Below, one piece after another: positions 12,211-24,065 of a DNA stretch of 64,000 bases. This stretch comes from Pardosa pseudoannulata (taxonomy: Eukaryota > Arthropoda > Arachnida > Araneae > Lycosidae). The notes under the pieces are model-generated. The model was not told where the DNA came from and made no database searches. It saw nothing but the letters and a program-made list of their open reading frames with translations. The stretch is from contig CM063506.1 of the NCBI GenBank assembly GCA_032207245.1, forward strand, positions 38,034,842-38,098,841, in the 5' to 3' direction. Within the stretch, counting starts at the first letter, position 1; each line of letters opens with the position of its first letter. Both the position numbers and the translations under genes were made by a program.

Positions 12211-15149
12211 CATACGTTAAAATGGTTTTTAAGACTTTGCAATTATCCAAAATTATTGGAATAGTTCCTTGAAACTTTTGCAATCATCGTTAACATTCTA
12301 TTTAATTTTTCCTCTCTAAATAACTCTTGGTTTTAAAAATACAAAAGCTTCTAGAAAGCTTCTATCATTAAAGATTTGATAAAAAAAAACCTCCCGGCGT
12401 AATTAAGTGAGGAAGCTAAGTGACTTAATGATTAATCTTATGTATTTAACAAATTTAATCCTTTTTCTTCAATATATATACCGGATATAATGTAATAATT
12501 AATATGTCATTTAAATGTTCAATTTTACTTTACAAAATTTTCAGAGATTTTTTTTAAAAAATTTAGGATTTCCGTTCGTTTTTTTTATTATTTAGTTTTA
12601 GCATTTTTGCATTCTTCGAATATTTTATTGAATGTAAAAGCACAGATTAACGGAGTGTTCTTCCAACGTATAAATTACGGTAAATAACATGAAGTATGAA
12701 TATTGGAAGTTTGTAATTCTCTGTCAGATAGTTTTTCTTTATTTATTGTCTTTATTTATTTGTAAATTTTAAAATATAAATGTGACATCTTCCTAGCTGG
12801 AAAATTTTATTACGTAATGTGTAGTTTATGTTTGAAGAAAATTGTAATAATTATTTTCATTTTTATGCCATATGCACATGTATGTTGATTAGATTTTAGA
12901 TTAATAAGCGCACATGTAATTACCTAGTGGACTATTTTGACGATAGAAGCTTGTTTAAAAGCGTGTTATATCCGATTTCAACGATCTTCGAAGGGTCATT
13001 AAGAAAAGTGGATTTCAGCCGTTTAAAGTTTTATCAAATTAAATTTTCCCACGAGAAACACCCTTGACACAGTAAGTAAGTGAAGATCATTCACTTTCTT
13101 GGAAAGTGCTCAGACATTTCGCACAACGGAAATAACTGCTTTCCCGCAAAAACACTCCATGCGATCTAATATGCAGCGGTTACGTCACTCGTGCGTCATC
13201 TACAGTTTTGTTTTGAAGTTGCTGGACCGAAAACAGGGAAATGGATATTGAAGACAAAGGAAGAAATATTCTAATTGAGAAGGACTACATGAAGCATTTC
13301 CACGTCATATCCGGAAAGGTCAATTTTACCTTGATACAGAAATTGCTGCAGTAATACAAGTAAAAAAAAAAATTACCCAGCTTTTGGACAGTTATTTTTG
13401 AGGATATGTAGGGGAAGATTGCTAAATAGTACCTTTTATGAAAGGTAAGAATTAATCGAAAATCATCAAAGAAAAAATAATTAGGTTTTTATTATTAAAA
13501 TTTGCGTAAAAAACATTCTTACCCGTAAGTCCAAAAATTTATCTGTTTCTGATGAAATAGCAAAATAAAATTTATAAAATTATAACTATAAGAACCTGCA
13601 TCCAATTCGAAATACATATTGTTAAAAACACGTGTTTCCAACTGGCAACCCACAGTCCAAATGTAGCCCTCGAGGTCAATTTTTTGCGTCAAATATATAA
13701 AATTTTTTTCTATAATGAATAGAATTTAAATGACTTTAAATGAACAAAACTCTAATGTGGTAAAATAATTTTTAGGGTGTAAAATATTTTAAGTTTAGAT
13801 TAAATTGGCTATCCAAATCGCTGTTTATGAATTTAATATTATGAAAGAGATTATTTTGCGATAAATAGAAAGAAGGTTATTATAATAAATATTTTATTCA
13901 ATGATACGTACATTTTAATGTCATCAAAGCTCATGGTTTTAACTCCTCATTTTTTTCTGTTTAGAATAATTTCCTATTATTATACACATAGTCATACTAA
14001 AATGAATAAAAATTGATTATTGAGGTTGAACTAGAAAATTGCATACATTATGACATTGCCTTACATTATAATTTTAATATTTGATGTGTTGAAGGTATTT
14101 TGATGTGGTAAAAAACTTTTTTGGTGTGTAATATATGTTAAATTCAGATAAAATGTACTTTCAGAATCGTTATTTATGAATTTAAGATTAGTAAAACCAA
14201 TTGGGTTGGTTTCGATTTCAAAATGTTATTCATATATTAAATCAGATTTCATGTATTAGTTTTCTTTAGGCTTAACATTCGTTCTTTGCACTCTCATTTT
14301 ATATATTGTTTTTTGTGAAGCATAGGGTCTACTTCTTGCTACTTAACAATGAGATCAGATCTTACTATCAAAAGCCGATATCGAAAGTTTATAAATATAT
14401 CTGCGGACGTGGGACTCAAATTCAGGGTTTTCGGTACCAAGAGACATTACCCTACCAATTCAATCTTCAATTCATTTACTACTTAATAGTTACAAATATT
14501 CGAGGGAACAATTAGGATAAAATAACCCCGCTTTTGGCATGCTTTTTCATAGCAATTTGGAATGGCCCTAGGACTTACTGTTTAGTAGGTTCCGATCTAG
14601 GCTTAGACAAGACTTAGACGTTAGGTTGCCAGTCTGAGTTTGACTCAGCCTTCTTTTTCAGTCTCTGTTTTCGTTTACGATATGGAGATAATGGAGCTCT
14701 ATCGAAGCTGTGAAATGACAGTACGCACTGAGTCCTTTCGTATTTGTTCCTTACTTACTTTGAAATTACTATAATATTGTGTCTTAACATGTTGCTTTTA
14801 ATCGGTAGATTATTCTACTAAAAAGAAAACTAAAATCCAGCTGACTAGGTTGGCAGAATGTTTTCTCGATTTTCCTCTAGTATAATAGGGGGTGAAAGTT
14901 CATTACTCGTACAAGTTCTATAGAGAGGCTACCTTTCACTTAAATAAGTGAGAATGTGAGCCCTCTTCGGTGCTCTCGGGGCAACGTCAAATTTGGTTTG
15001 GTCAGACTTAAAACGTTATGTTTACCATTTGTAGACGAGAATAACGTATCTGGGATCAACTACTTAAAGACTATTGTAAACGACTTCGAAAATTCTTGTT
15101 ATATACAGTGGGATGTGAACTAATGGACTCCGTACCAAACAGCAGTGCC

Positions 15150-15540
15150 AAGTTTGGTGAAAATATTTCTGTTGTTGTTGTTTTCTTATGCCACTTGGTC
15201 AAACGAAGCATGATTGAGCCGGAGGCTACTTTATTAAGGCGAAGCGGTGCGCCTTTCGTTTTGACGAGCACCTCAAGGGTGAAAGTACCACTTATGCTCA
15301 AGTGGATCCTCTTAATTTTGAAGCAGGGACCAATAGCAGAAGACCCATAGACTTGGCCTGCCACCCCCAGAGGTATTGATTGAGAACTTGGAGGACATTG
15401 TGACCATGAACATATCTTAATTGCCCCAGTCCCATGTAAAGAACACGGTGGATCTTAGGTCGGCTCGGGCTTCGACCTACAACCTTCCAGTTACGAGATC
15501 GTTGCCTTTGCCGACTGAGCTACCGCGGCTCGATAATATT
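15150..15540 (-). mobile_element. SINE2 copy with tRNA-like head, reverse
   Basis: The reverse strand starts with a tRNA-like head (CGCGGTAGCTCAGTCGGCAA with A box; GGTTGTAGGTCGAAGCC as diverged B box), then about 300 bp of body shared with copies at 990, 16803, 56450 and 58400, ending in AACAACAACAG. The head text lies at about 15470-15535 on the + strand. Open frames across it on both strands are repeat-derived. Confidence 0.82.
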
Positions 15541-15695
15541 TCTAAGCGTTCTCGGTTGACACATGAATAATGTCTGAAATCTCAGACATAGGAACGGAAT
15601 TTTACGGTTCTTTCTTCGTTGCAAATATTCATCAACACTGTAGATTTGCTCTAAAAAGAAATATAATAGTACTAAATTATTTTTCTGCATTTCAG

Positions 15696-16151
15696 GTCCA
15701 ATATATTACAGGTTTTGGCCATGATGGATTCGCCTATTTCTTGACTACTCAAAAGGTGTCCGTAGAATCGGAATTTTACGAAACTCGACTGGCCAGAGTG
15801 TGTGCAAACGATTCTTCCTTTTTCTCATACACAGAGGTACCTGTGAAGTGTAATTATGGCCTGGAAGTCTACAATTTGGCAACAGCTGCTCACATGGGAA
15901 TAGCGAGCGTGCAGCTGAAACGTATACTGAAACTTGATAAAGTGATTGACGTGTTGTACGTGTCATTCGTGAGGACTATACCTGACCACGGAAGACATGC
16001 GGATAGATCCAAAGGTTCTGTGATATGTTCTTTTCCAATGTCAACTGTGATTGCTTCGTTCACCAACGCCACCAAGGATTGTTTTAAAGCTGAACCGCGG
16101 ACCTCGTTGCTGAGACATGTTACTGGCATACCTTTATTGTGTTCTAAGAAG
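15696..16151 (+). CDS. Exon 2: central Sema domain
   Basis: This exon encodes residues 237-388, phase 0 at both ends (acceptor TTTCAG, donor GTAATG at 16152). The reading V-Q-Y-I-T-G-F..GFAYFL is a classic Sema blade-start motif shared by plexins (F.YYLT.Q) and MET (NFIYFLTVQ). Further matches include TRLARVC, a conserved E.P..C and GSVICSFPM, where plexins and MET have S.LC.F and SAMCAFP. MET has a furin site (a run of basic residues) before its VFNILQAA segment. Here the equivalent VYNLATAA follows CNYGLE with no basic run, so there is no sign of MET-type alpha/beta processing. An open frame extends upstream of the acceptor to 15570 but has no Sema character there. Confidence 0.85.
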
Positions 16152-16380
16152 GTAATGATAACTTAAATATTCATAAACTTTCATCGCTTTATGATTTTCT
16201 AAAATGTGTTGTCATTCATAACTTTAACAGAAACTGACGTTTCTTTATTATATAAATTTTTCTATTTATCCCTATCAGGAAATAACGAAAAAAGAGGAAA
16301 CAAATTTTGCGTTGTACAGACTTACAGCATGAATGCAGTACCGTATTTGAAGCTTGGTAATCTACTCTAATATTGAACCT

Positions 16381-16557
16381 GCCGAACGATGGCCGATTGG
16401 TTAGGGTGCTGGCCTTCGGTACTGGAGTTCGTGGGTTCAAATCCCACTATGGCATGGATGTTCGTAGCCATTCGGAATCGGCTTTAAGCTGTAGGTCCCG
16501 GTCTCATTAGCCCTCGTGTTGCAAAAAGTAGACCGTAGCACTCCAAACCAAACCAAA
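16381..16557 (+). mobile_element. SINE1 copy
   Basis: GATGGCCGATTGGTTAGGG (A box), GGTTCAAATCCC (B box), the standard body, and a CCAAACCAAACCAAA tail. Imperfect target duplication CTAATATTGAACCT / CTAATATTTGACCTT at 16367 and 16558. Confidence 0.88.
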
Positions 16558-17081
16558 CTAATATTTGACCTTAAAGACGTATGTTATAAGGGTTATGGCA
16601 GTAATTAAACAGAAAAATAGCTGAAATGCTTGCTTTAATAGCTATTTTACGGATTATTTAACATAAAATTATATAGTGATTTAAATAATTTAAATTCTAA
16701 TAGTATTTCTAAAGTATATCGTTATTTTTAAATTCAAAAATATTTTTAGTGCGAAAAAAATAGAAATTTTAAATCCTTACACTCTCGTAACACTCTCGTA
16801 ACTGAGCCGGCCTAAAATCCGCTGTGTTCGTTAAAGGTAACTAGGGCACGTAAAATATGCTCGTGGTCATAATGTCCTCCAAGTTCTCAATCTATACCTC
16901 TGGAAGTCGCAGTCAAAGCCTATAGGTCTTCTGCTTGATCCCTGCTTCAAAATTATGGGACCTACACGAGCAAAAGTCATAGTTTCACCCTTGAGGTGCT
17001 CGTTAAAACAAAAGGTGCATCCCTTTGCCTTAACGCTAGATTTACGGACCGAGCCAATTTGACTCATTAAAAATTTGATCA

Positions 17082-17158
<77 letters not shown>
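17082..17158. repeat. (TA)n microsatellite
   Basis: Nearly pure TA run inside the TTAA element. Confidence 0.95.
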
Positions 17159-17159
<1 letters not shown>

Positions 17160-17451
17160 CTTTAATATCACTTTTCAAAAACATACGTTGGTTTTTAGTT
17201 AAGTAATAAAATATATGTAAACTTTCATTCCTCTTCCCCTCAGACCCCTTCATTTCGCCTTATCAATTGTGGTATACCTATTTTCACGATTGTGAACCAA
17301 TTTGACTCATAGAATGCATATGAAAATAAAAAAATATAATAATAAATATAGTATAAAGTAAATATAAAGTATATAAAGTATAGTATAAAGTAAATATAGA
17401 GAAGAAGTCGAGAACACTTCCATTCCAATGACAGAAATTCATGCTACTGAC

Positions 17452-17586
17452 GCACGGAAGAATTGTCAAGTTCGACAATCGTGCAAAAGAAACAGATATA
17501 GAAACCATTGTGCTAAATGTAATAGAAATGTTTGCGGAAAATGGGTTTCAAAAACAGATTTTATATGTAAAAAATGTTTTCCATGA
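17452..17586 (+). pseudogene. piggyBac transposase C-terminal cysteine-rich domain
   Basis: One frame reads ARKNCQVRQSCKRNR, then HCAKCNRNVC, then ICKKCF and a stop at 17584-17586. The C.....C, H/C..C....C and C..C spacing is that of the cysteine-rich DNA-binding tail found on piggyBac transposases. The longest open frame in this stretch (17441-17686) is out of phase. Upstream catalytic sequence is gone. Confidence 0.75.
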
Positions 17587-18306
17587 ATTTTTTATAATAA
17601 ACATTTCATTTAAATTAATTTGGAACTATTTTCTTTGCAAAAAACTTCAATTTTCTTGTATGAGTCAAATTGGCTCACTTCAGTAAAAATAGGTATATGA
17701 TCAACATCCGCAAATCTAGCGTTAATATAAGTAGAGTGTGGCTCAATCGTGCTTAGCTTGATCAAGTGGCACAAAACAATAACAGCGTCTTAAAACAAAT
17801 TAGAGTATAGTTCTTAGGTTGGAGTTTCCATGTGTTACTGAATGCATGCGTAGCTTTTCATGATCTAATTTGACACTCGCTACAAATATCGAGTAACAAA
17901 ATAGTATTTTTATTAGTGAGGCATACTTGGCAGATTTTATCTCATGAAAAACAGAGAACGTGTTTCAGAATGACCTGAACTTTGATAATATTCCGTGTCT
18001 CATGCTTATATAAATTAAGATTTTTTTTACACTTGTCTCATAGTAGTTGTCTCCAGACTAAAGTAATTTGTGAATCTACTGATTCCTATGCTAAATTGAA
18101 GAAAATATCGTAAATATTTTTTAAACTTAAAGTAAGGAACATAATAAGAAATAATAAAATATAGATAATTTTAGAGATTATTTATGTTGAACAACCAAAT
18201 TGAACTATAGGTAAATGAATCTCGTAAAAAAAAATTCAAATATATTTTTTTTCAGGCTTTAATATTAGTCTATGTTCATTTTATCTAAATAAATATCTTT
18301 CTTTAG

Positions 18307-18491
18307 GAGGATGTGGAGATACGAGACGATTTCTGTGGTTCGGCCTTTTAACCATTATATAGCTGGTTTAGAATCGATACCTGGCGGATTTCGAACGCAT
18401 CTGGATGTTCACATTACCTCTTTAGCCACTACATTGCAAAAAAACCAGATCTATCGCTATAGTAGGAACTGATTCGGGTGATATCCTTAAA
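18307..18491 (+). CDS. Exon 3: C-terminal Sema segment, interrupted by two +1 frameshifts
   Basis: Acceptor CTTTAG and donor GTAAGT (18492) are both good, but the 185-nt exon is not a multiple of three between two phase-0 junctions. Read in frame from exon 2 it gives [14 protein letters not shown] and then a stop (TAA, 18349-18351). DDFCG is a strongly conserved plexin/Sema motif. Dropping one T from the TTTT at 18346-18349 restores a plausible Sema reading ([12 protein letters not shown]). A second one-base gain lies between about 18437 and 18454, with the A7 run at 18438-18444 the likeliest place. After it the third frame reads [14 protein letters not shown], the usual V.GT..G.L.K blade motif, and ends in phase 0 at the donor. 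Two extra bases account exactly for 185 versus 183. The cause may be sequencing error or a real disabling lesion. Confidence 0.75.
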
Positions 18492-18537
18492 GTAAGTGAA
18501 GTTTTATTTTCTGTTTTGGCAATGGACTTAAACTATC

Positions 18538-18783
<246 letters not shown>

Positions 18784-19120
18784 GACAAGTCATGTTCCAG
18801 AGTTAAGGCGAATGGACAACAGTCTTCTTGATAATAATAAGTTTTATTAACTCATCGTTCTTAAGGAAAGCAACATGCGCCATGCGTAAAGGTGCGTAAG
18901 CTATGCGTAAAGGTGTTGACCGTTCCATGTCCACGCACCAATTTAAACTTATCTGTTTGCAAGCTCATCAAACAGCTCAAAAATGCTTCCGCCCGACCGG
19001 ATTATCCTGAAAGCTTACGCGAGCATGGGTCTTTTCCATTTATTTTGTTATTATAAAAGAGTTCTCTTTTTAAAATCGCTTTTAACTCACATAATTTTCA
19101 ACTACCCCTTTTTTAGACCT

Positions 19121-19130
19121 CACACACACA

Positions 19131-19219
<89 letters not shown>

Positions 19220-19239
19220 GTGTGTGTGTGTGTGTGTGT
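19121..19239. repeat. (CA)n(TA)n(TG)n self-complementary microsatellite
   Basis: A CA tract interrupted once by CC, a TA core, then a TG tract interrupted once by GG. The right half is the reverse complement of the left, so the whole run is a palindrome. Confidence 0.93.
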
Positions 19240-20050
19240 AACAATACTAAAAATTTGAACACACACTTATTGTAGAAAAACTAAAGAGTGATTAATTAAG
19301 GTAAATTTATCATTTTTGTAGATTTGAAGGTGTAAATGCCATGAGGCACAAATAATTAAAATGTAGCAGTGGGGGTGAAAACATCTTTATTATCCGGACA
19401 TAATCCGGATTAAGAAGAAGACTGTTGTTTTAATTTTACTTGACAAGCTACTCGCGTCGTTTTTCAGGCACAGCCATACATAGGTAAAAAAGGAAGGAAA
19501 GAGGTCTCACGACCCCGAAACCTCTAATCCATAGACTTCCAAATAACGAGACGATCTGACACACCACGCCACACATGTGTGATCCCACCCAAGTTAGATA
19601 AATTCAAGTTCTATTTTTCTAATTTTTCTTTCCAAGCCATCCAAATTAAAATCAAGGACGGGATTCATTGGAATTGCATTTATTGCACAGATCTCAATAT
19701 TAAAACCTGAAAGAATATCTGCTACGTGTGGCCCTTTCTTTCCCTTTTCCAACCCAGTTATCATTTTTCTCAGAAAAAAGACGTAGATCTTTACTATCTT
19801 TACGACGTTGTATGCAATTTTTCCTCCTCATATATTTTAAGAAGCCTCTAAAAAACCACTGACTTATGTCTCAGTATCATATAAAATTAACCACGTGATT
19901 ATCCATTTTCAAAAATCAATTGAAGCTTAGTTGTCTATAGCTTGTGTCAGATGTACCCGTCAGTCCTCAGAATTTGAGAGACAATAAAGGATTTTGGATA
20001 AGATTTTCTCTGGTAGTGTATTCCAGTGAGTTGCCTTCCACGACATAATT

Positions 20051-20335
20051 TCATTCAAGTTTAGTTGCCAAGAAAGCTCTGGGAACTACAAAATATGGTC
20101 TGTATGTGTGATCGGCAAAGACAATGTTCATATTTCTGTATTTATAATATTGTTTCATATCTATATATATTGTAACCGCGTGATTTAGCGGTGTGTCGAC
20201 ATCAAATAACTTTGCTTTGAGAGGTGGACTTCGCTTGTGTGAATACAAAGGGATTGTTTTCCCCGTCACCACGATGTCTACACTGTTGTGCCCTATAGTA
20301 GCGGAATAATATACCAGACAACCCCACACCTTCAC
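20051..20335 (-). CDS. 94-codon open frame, unrecognised
   Basis: The reading contains KVWGCLVYYSATIGHNSVD and a tyrosine-rich C-terminal half ending RPYFVVPRAFLATKLE. Composition looks protein-like rather than repetitive, but I do not recognise a family. There are no obvious splice junctions at its ends. It may be a fragment of a retroelement or other mobile element; no neighbouring gene supports it. Confidence 0.25.
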   Translation of the reverse strand: MKVWGCLVYYSATIGHNSVDIVVTGKTIPLYSHKRSPPLKAKLFDVDTPLNHAVTIYIDMKQYYKYRNMNIVFADHTYRPYFVVPRAFLATKLE

Positions 20336-20399
20336 TGATAGCTAGAAATATGACCATCGGAACAACAAAGGAATTGCCGCGACTTGAATCTAGCCGCTA

Positions 20400-21020
20400 A
20401 GAATTCCAGGGACCACTGGGTTTGCGACCGATGATTGTTTACCCCAGACCAATCCAGTTGGTCGAAGGTGAGGTCATCGCTAGATGATCCAATAATGAAA
20501 TTGTGGGTGAGGCCCCTCTCCTAGAAAGGGAAGAGAGAAGATTTGTTTTTTAGAGAAGAAGGTAGTTAGGTAGCAACCAGCTAATTCAGAGGTTGCCTTG
20601 ACCAGTCTCTCTATCGGAGAGTTTTATTTAGCGAAATCCCGTCTTGGGATATATCTCTTGCTGAGATTGAAACGATACCCTGTGCATTGGGTTTCGTTTT
20701 TCTAATATAATTCTCTTCGGGGTTGCTTGCATATTCCCCTTCGGAACTCTAACTGTGCTTTGATATTCTATCATTACTTCAGCGAACTTTCGCGAGAGCT
20801 ACCGAATTGTTTCTTCCGTCGGATCACCAATATTTTGGCAGAGTCTGATCTTAGTTATTGCACGCCTTTACTCAGGCCTACGTGTATCTAATCACCTAGA
20901 TGTGATCGGAAATTGTTTTTTTTTTTTGTGTATTTTGAAATGATGTATAATACAGCAGAGGTGTAAATAAATTCATTAATCAAGACGCAACTTATTCTTC
21001 CTTGTGTCACCTAAAACAGG
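20400..21020 (+). other. GC-richer block, possible LTR-like relic
   Basis: This block is clearly richer in GC than its surroundings, has no open frame, includes an AATAAA signal at about 20968, and is bounded by the direct repeat CAGGGACC (20411 and 21015). These features could mark a solo LTR or another insertion, but no TG...CA ends or terminal repeats could be fixed. Confidence 0.25.
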
Positions 21021-21234
21021 GACCGGATACGTTATAATATCGTTTATTGTATGTATTGAAATGAGTTTGAAAATTCCATAGGGCAAGAACGGAGAAATTT
21101 ATGTCTGAGAGAGGAGGGATTGATTCATATTAAAAATTAATATATGTATACATCAATCCTTATAGGCGGTGGGGCCTTATAATCCCCCCATGCCCGCTGC
21201 TCTACTGTCAGAGGGAATTTTGGAACAACCACGC

Positions 21235-21395
21235 CAATGAGCGTCGCCGAATGGTTAGCGTTGCTTCTTCAATAACGGCATTCGTGGGGTTGAATTCCAC
21301 TGCTGGAATGGATGTTCGTGTGCTTAGACGTTCAATATCGGCTTAAGTTCAATAGCGCTTCAATTCAATTCTTAACAACCCAACCAAGTATTTAA
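21235..21395 (+). mobile_element. Degenerate SINE1 copy
   Basis: GTCGCCGAATGGTTAGCG (A box), GGGTTGAATTCC (B box), GGATGTTCGTG and TATCGGCTTAAG remain recognisable; the tail is AACCCAACCAAG. Confidence 0.65.
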
Positions 21396-22356
21396 TACCA
21401 ATAAAATGAAAAAAATTAAATTTATTTAATCCAATCTTGACCCAAGAATTTACTTACGGAATGAACGGTAACTATTTACTTCAGTGTTATTGAATTTGAT
21501 TTTTTGAAAAATAATAAATTAATTGAAAAGATTGTTTTTATGACAAGGATGAAATTTGAACGGAAACTTGTAGGCGGTGTTCCAAAATCGATATTCGCGT
21601 GTAGGTTGAGGTGTGAGAAAGGTTTCTTGTGACTGAAAATTTATTATGCATTCTTTTTTGATGCAGGATGTTTCTATGTTTTCATGCAGTCCTTCTTAAC
21701 TGTGGGTGGTGACCTCAAACAGTAGCAATATATTCGGGTCCTGAAAATTCAGCGTAGGCAAATGAATTTACCAAAACATCAGTCTTAAAATTTTCTGTCA
21801 TTCAACATTATACGTGATTCAGCCTTGCGTATGTGAAACACCATATGTTGAACTTTAACACTTACGAAATATCGCTAACGCTAAATATGCTTTACAACTA
21901 GTGATGTCAAATATTGCACTAATATTTAATTTAAAATGCAGCAAGAAACAAAGAATGTTTGACAAAACGTGAAGGTTTTTTTTTATTATTTTTTATATGC
22001 TTGTAACAAGTGATACAACAACGTCTATCCATATTCTGTTGGTTAGAGAAATAAATTATTTAGGGTAAAGAATTTATTTTTTTTATTTAATATTTAAAAT
22101 CTGTTAACTCAAAAAGAAAAATATCGATGATAAAAAAGGATTACAAAGATTTCAGAAGTGATGTCCTAGTGTCACATAGTAAAGGACTTATTGTGGTTTT
22201 GTGTAAAGATCTGACGGTGCAAGTATGGCCGTGAATCTACCAACTTGCAGATTTTTAAACTTGTAGCGTACTTTTGCATGCATTATTTAAAATTGATTTC
22301 AGGTTTGGTTCTAAGAAAGTCTACTATTTTATTCATTTATACACAACGGCTAATGG

Positions 22357-22600
22357 TTTTGAGCACTATGGTCTACTTCTTTGCAACACGAGGGCTAATG
22401 AGACCGGGATCTACTTCATAAAGTCGATTTCAAACGGCTACGAACATCCATGCCACGGTGAGACTGGAACCCACGAACTCCGGATTCGAAGGTCAGTGTC
22501 CTAACCATTCGGCCATCGTAAGGCGCACAACGGTTAATGAGACCTGGATCTACTGCTTAAAGCCTATTCCAAATGACTATAAACATCAATGTTGTTTGAA
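22357..22600 (-). mobile_element. SINE1 copy and a second partial copy, reverse
   Basis: Reverse SINE1 body (GAGCACTATGGTCTAC, GAGGGCTAATGAGACCGGGA) and head (GGAACCCACGAACTCCGG; CCATTCGGCCATCGT) at 22357-22517. Part of another copy body (GGTTAATGAGACCTGGATC, CCTATTCCAAATGAC) follows directly to about 22600. Confidence 0.8.
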
Positions 22601-23424
22601 CCGAGGAGCAGAGTCCGTCTCTTTCGGGGAAGGTATTGCTCTTTGGTGCTGGTCTCCGTTGCAGTTCCTTAATATAACATCAAAGTGGGTTGGAGTTTAT
22701 AAATATAACAACAAAAGAAATGCAAGAACCGTAGCTTTTTGAGGATGTTTTATCCTTTGGTGTCCCAAAGAGAAATAAATGAAGTAAAATATATCAAAAC
22801 ACAACCAGAATAATTAACGATTAATTAAGTAAAAATTCAAATAATTTTAAAGGTACAATTCAATTGTTATTTTAAAACATAAAAATTAATCTAAATATTC
22901 TTTTATTAGAGAATCCCATTTGATGTACCTTCAATAAATTGTATATAGCAAATATGAATACGGCGTTTATGAAATTAATTTATTGATAAATGTTGTGAGT
23001 AGATAAACATTGACTGTTTGAGTCCCAAGCAGCGAGATCTTGCTGCTCAGCTTTTATGTGGAGAAAATCCAGCATATTCTGTGTGTTGTGGACCAATGAT
23101 GATGCTCCATCGACTGTTGATGTCAAGCGTGCTCAGATTTACTAACGCAAGTACATCACACCGCTCCTCTTTTTATGTAAATAATACATTTTACAATAGA
23201 TGCATTATTATAATAATCCCCTATATAATAACAGCCTAAGTCTGTCGTCGAATTTATGAAGCGGTTGGACCTGGAATGGATACAGGAATCCATATTGGAT
23301 TCTTGATCAGTTAGGGTCAGCAAAATTCAGAGCAAGTAAAATTTATCTTCTCCTAGACTATCGATCAGATTCTAAAATAAATAGGTATAAATATGCTTGA
23401 TATAACAGTAAAAAATACTGTCGT

Positions 23425-23850
23425 TAAAACATTCGGAATCTACTCCTTCCTCCCTTTTCGAGAATTTAATGCCTTTATTTCAAGCCTTATATTCCCCGGT
23501 TAAGAGCAGACGATTACTTTTATCAATTTATCACATAATAAATAGGTAAAAATAACATTTTTTCTAGTATTATGATGTCATTATTTTAACCATCCCATTT
23601 CATCATTTCTTATTTTAAATTATTTAAATATCGTCTGCATTATTTTCATACGTTTTATCACTGAACTTAGATATTAAGTAAATAATTTTCTTTTATATTT
23701 GGCTTAAATAATAGATTAAGTACATATGTGATAATTTTAAATTTAATCATCGATTACTTTTTGTTGCAATGAAAATTTTATCACCGGTATTAACAACAAA
23801 TTCTATCTACCTCCAGAGTGTAGTGGAAATGATAGTTTTATTCCTTTACT
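23425..23850 (+). mobile_element. Internal fragment of the Helitron-like family
   Basis: Runs parallel to 32660-33120: TTTTCGAG, CCCCGGTTAA.AGCA(G)ACGATTA, TTATCACATAATAAATAGG, ATTATGA(T/C)GTCATT and TATCGTCTGC occur in the same order. Both ends are missing. Confidence 0.65.
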
Positions 23851-23930
23851 TCCATTAATTACTGTGGCAAAAAAATTGGGAAGAACCTAACGATAATTTT
23901 GACTTAACTAAGAAAACTTTGTCTTTCTAA

Positions 23931-24065
23931 GGTCCTGTCTCACCTAAGTCGTTTAACGGCTAACAGCGATTAACCCATGGCGAGAACCAATGGTGGAACT
24001 CCATTCTCCGCTTAAACATAGATTAATCTCGGTTACGCGTTAAACGACTTTGGTGAGACCGACTC
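23931..24065. mobile_element. PIF/Harbinger-like MITE, 135 bp
   Basis: Terminal inverted repeats begin GGTCCTGTCTCACCTAAGTC on the left and, reversed from the right, GAGTCGGTCTCACCAAAGTC, continuing into GTTTAACG. The flanks are TAA (23928-23930) and TAA (24066-24068), a 3-bp TWA target duplication typical of Harbinger elements. Confidence 0.75.

Larger units (their letters stand above)
17034..17721 (+). mobile_element. Second piggyBac-type element with TTAA target duplication
   Basis: Terminal repeats CGCTAGATTTACGGA (17034 on) and TCCGCAAATCTAGCG (to 17721) differ at one base, and TTAA flanks both sides (17030-17033, 17722-17725). Longer subterminal inverted text (GAGCCAATTTGACTCAT / ATGAGTCAAATTGGCTC) lies at 17052 and 17658. 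It carries a TA microsatellite and a transposase zinc-finger remnant, and interrupts a SINE2, so it is younger than that SINE. Confidence 0.87.
16803..17790 (+). mobile_element. SINE2 copy split by a TTAA element
   Basis: The body blocks GAGCCGGCCTAAAATCCGC, ATGTCCTCCAAGTTCTCAAT, TTCACCCTTGAGGTGCTCGT and TTTGCCTTAA end at 17033. The text resumes at 17722 with TTAATATAAGTAGAGTGTGG, CTCAATCGTGCTTAGC and AACAATAACAGCG. The missing middle is exactly one inserted element. The tRNA head is absent or decayed. Confidence 0.82.
16152..18306 (+). other. Intron 2 (phase 0)
   Basis: It contains a SINE1 copy (16381-16557) and a SINE2 copy split by a 688-bp piggyBac-type element (16803-17790). The last 500 bases are AT-rich and show nothing recognisable. 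The acceptor is CTTTAG at 18301-18306. Confidence 0.7.

Noticed and set aside
15470..15540. Possible tRNA gene on the minus strand
   Set aside because: It is the head of a SINE2 copy and lacks a well-paired T-arm and acceptor stem.
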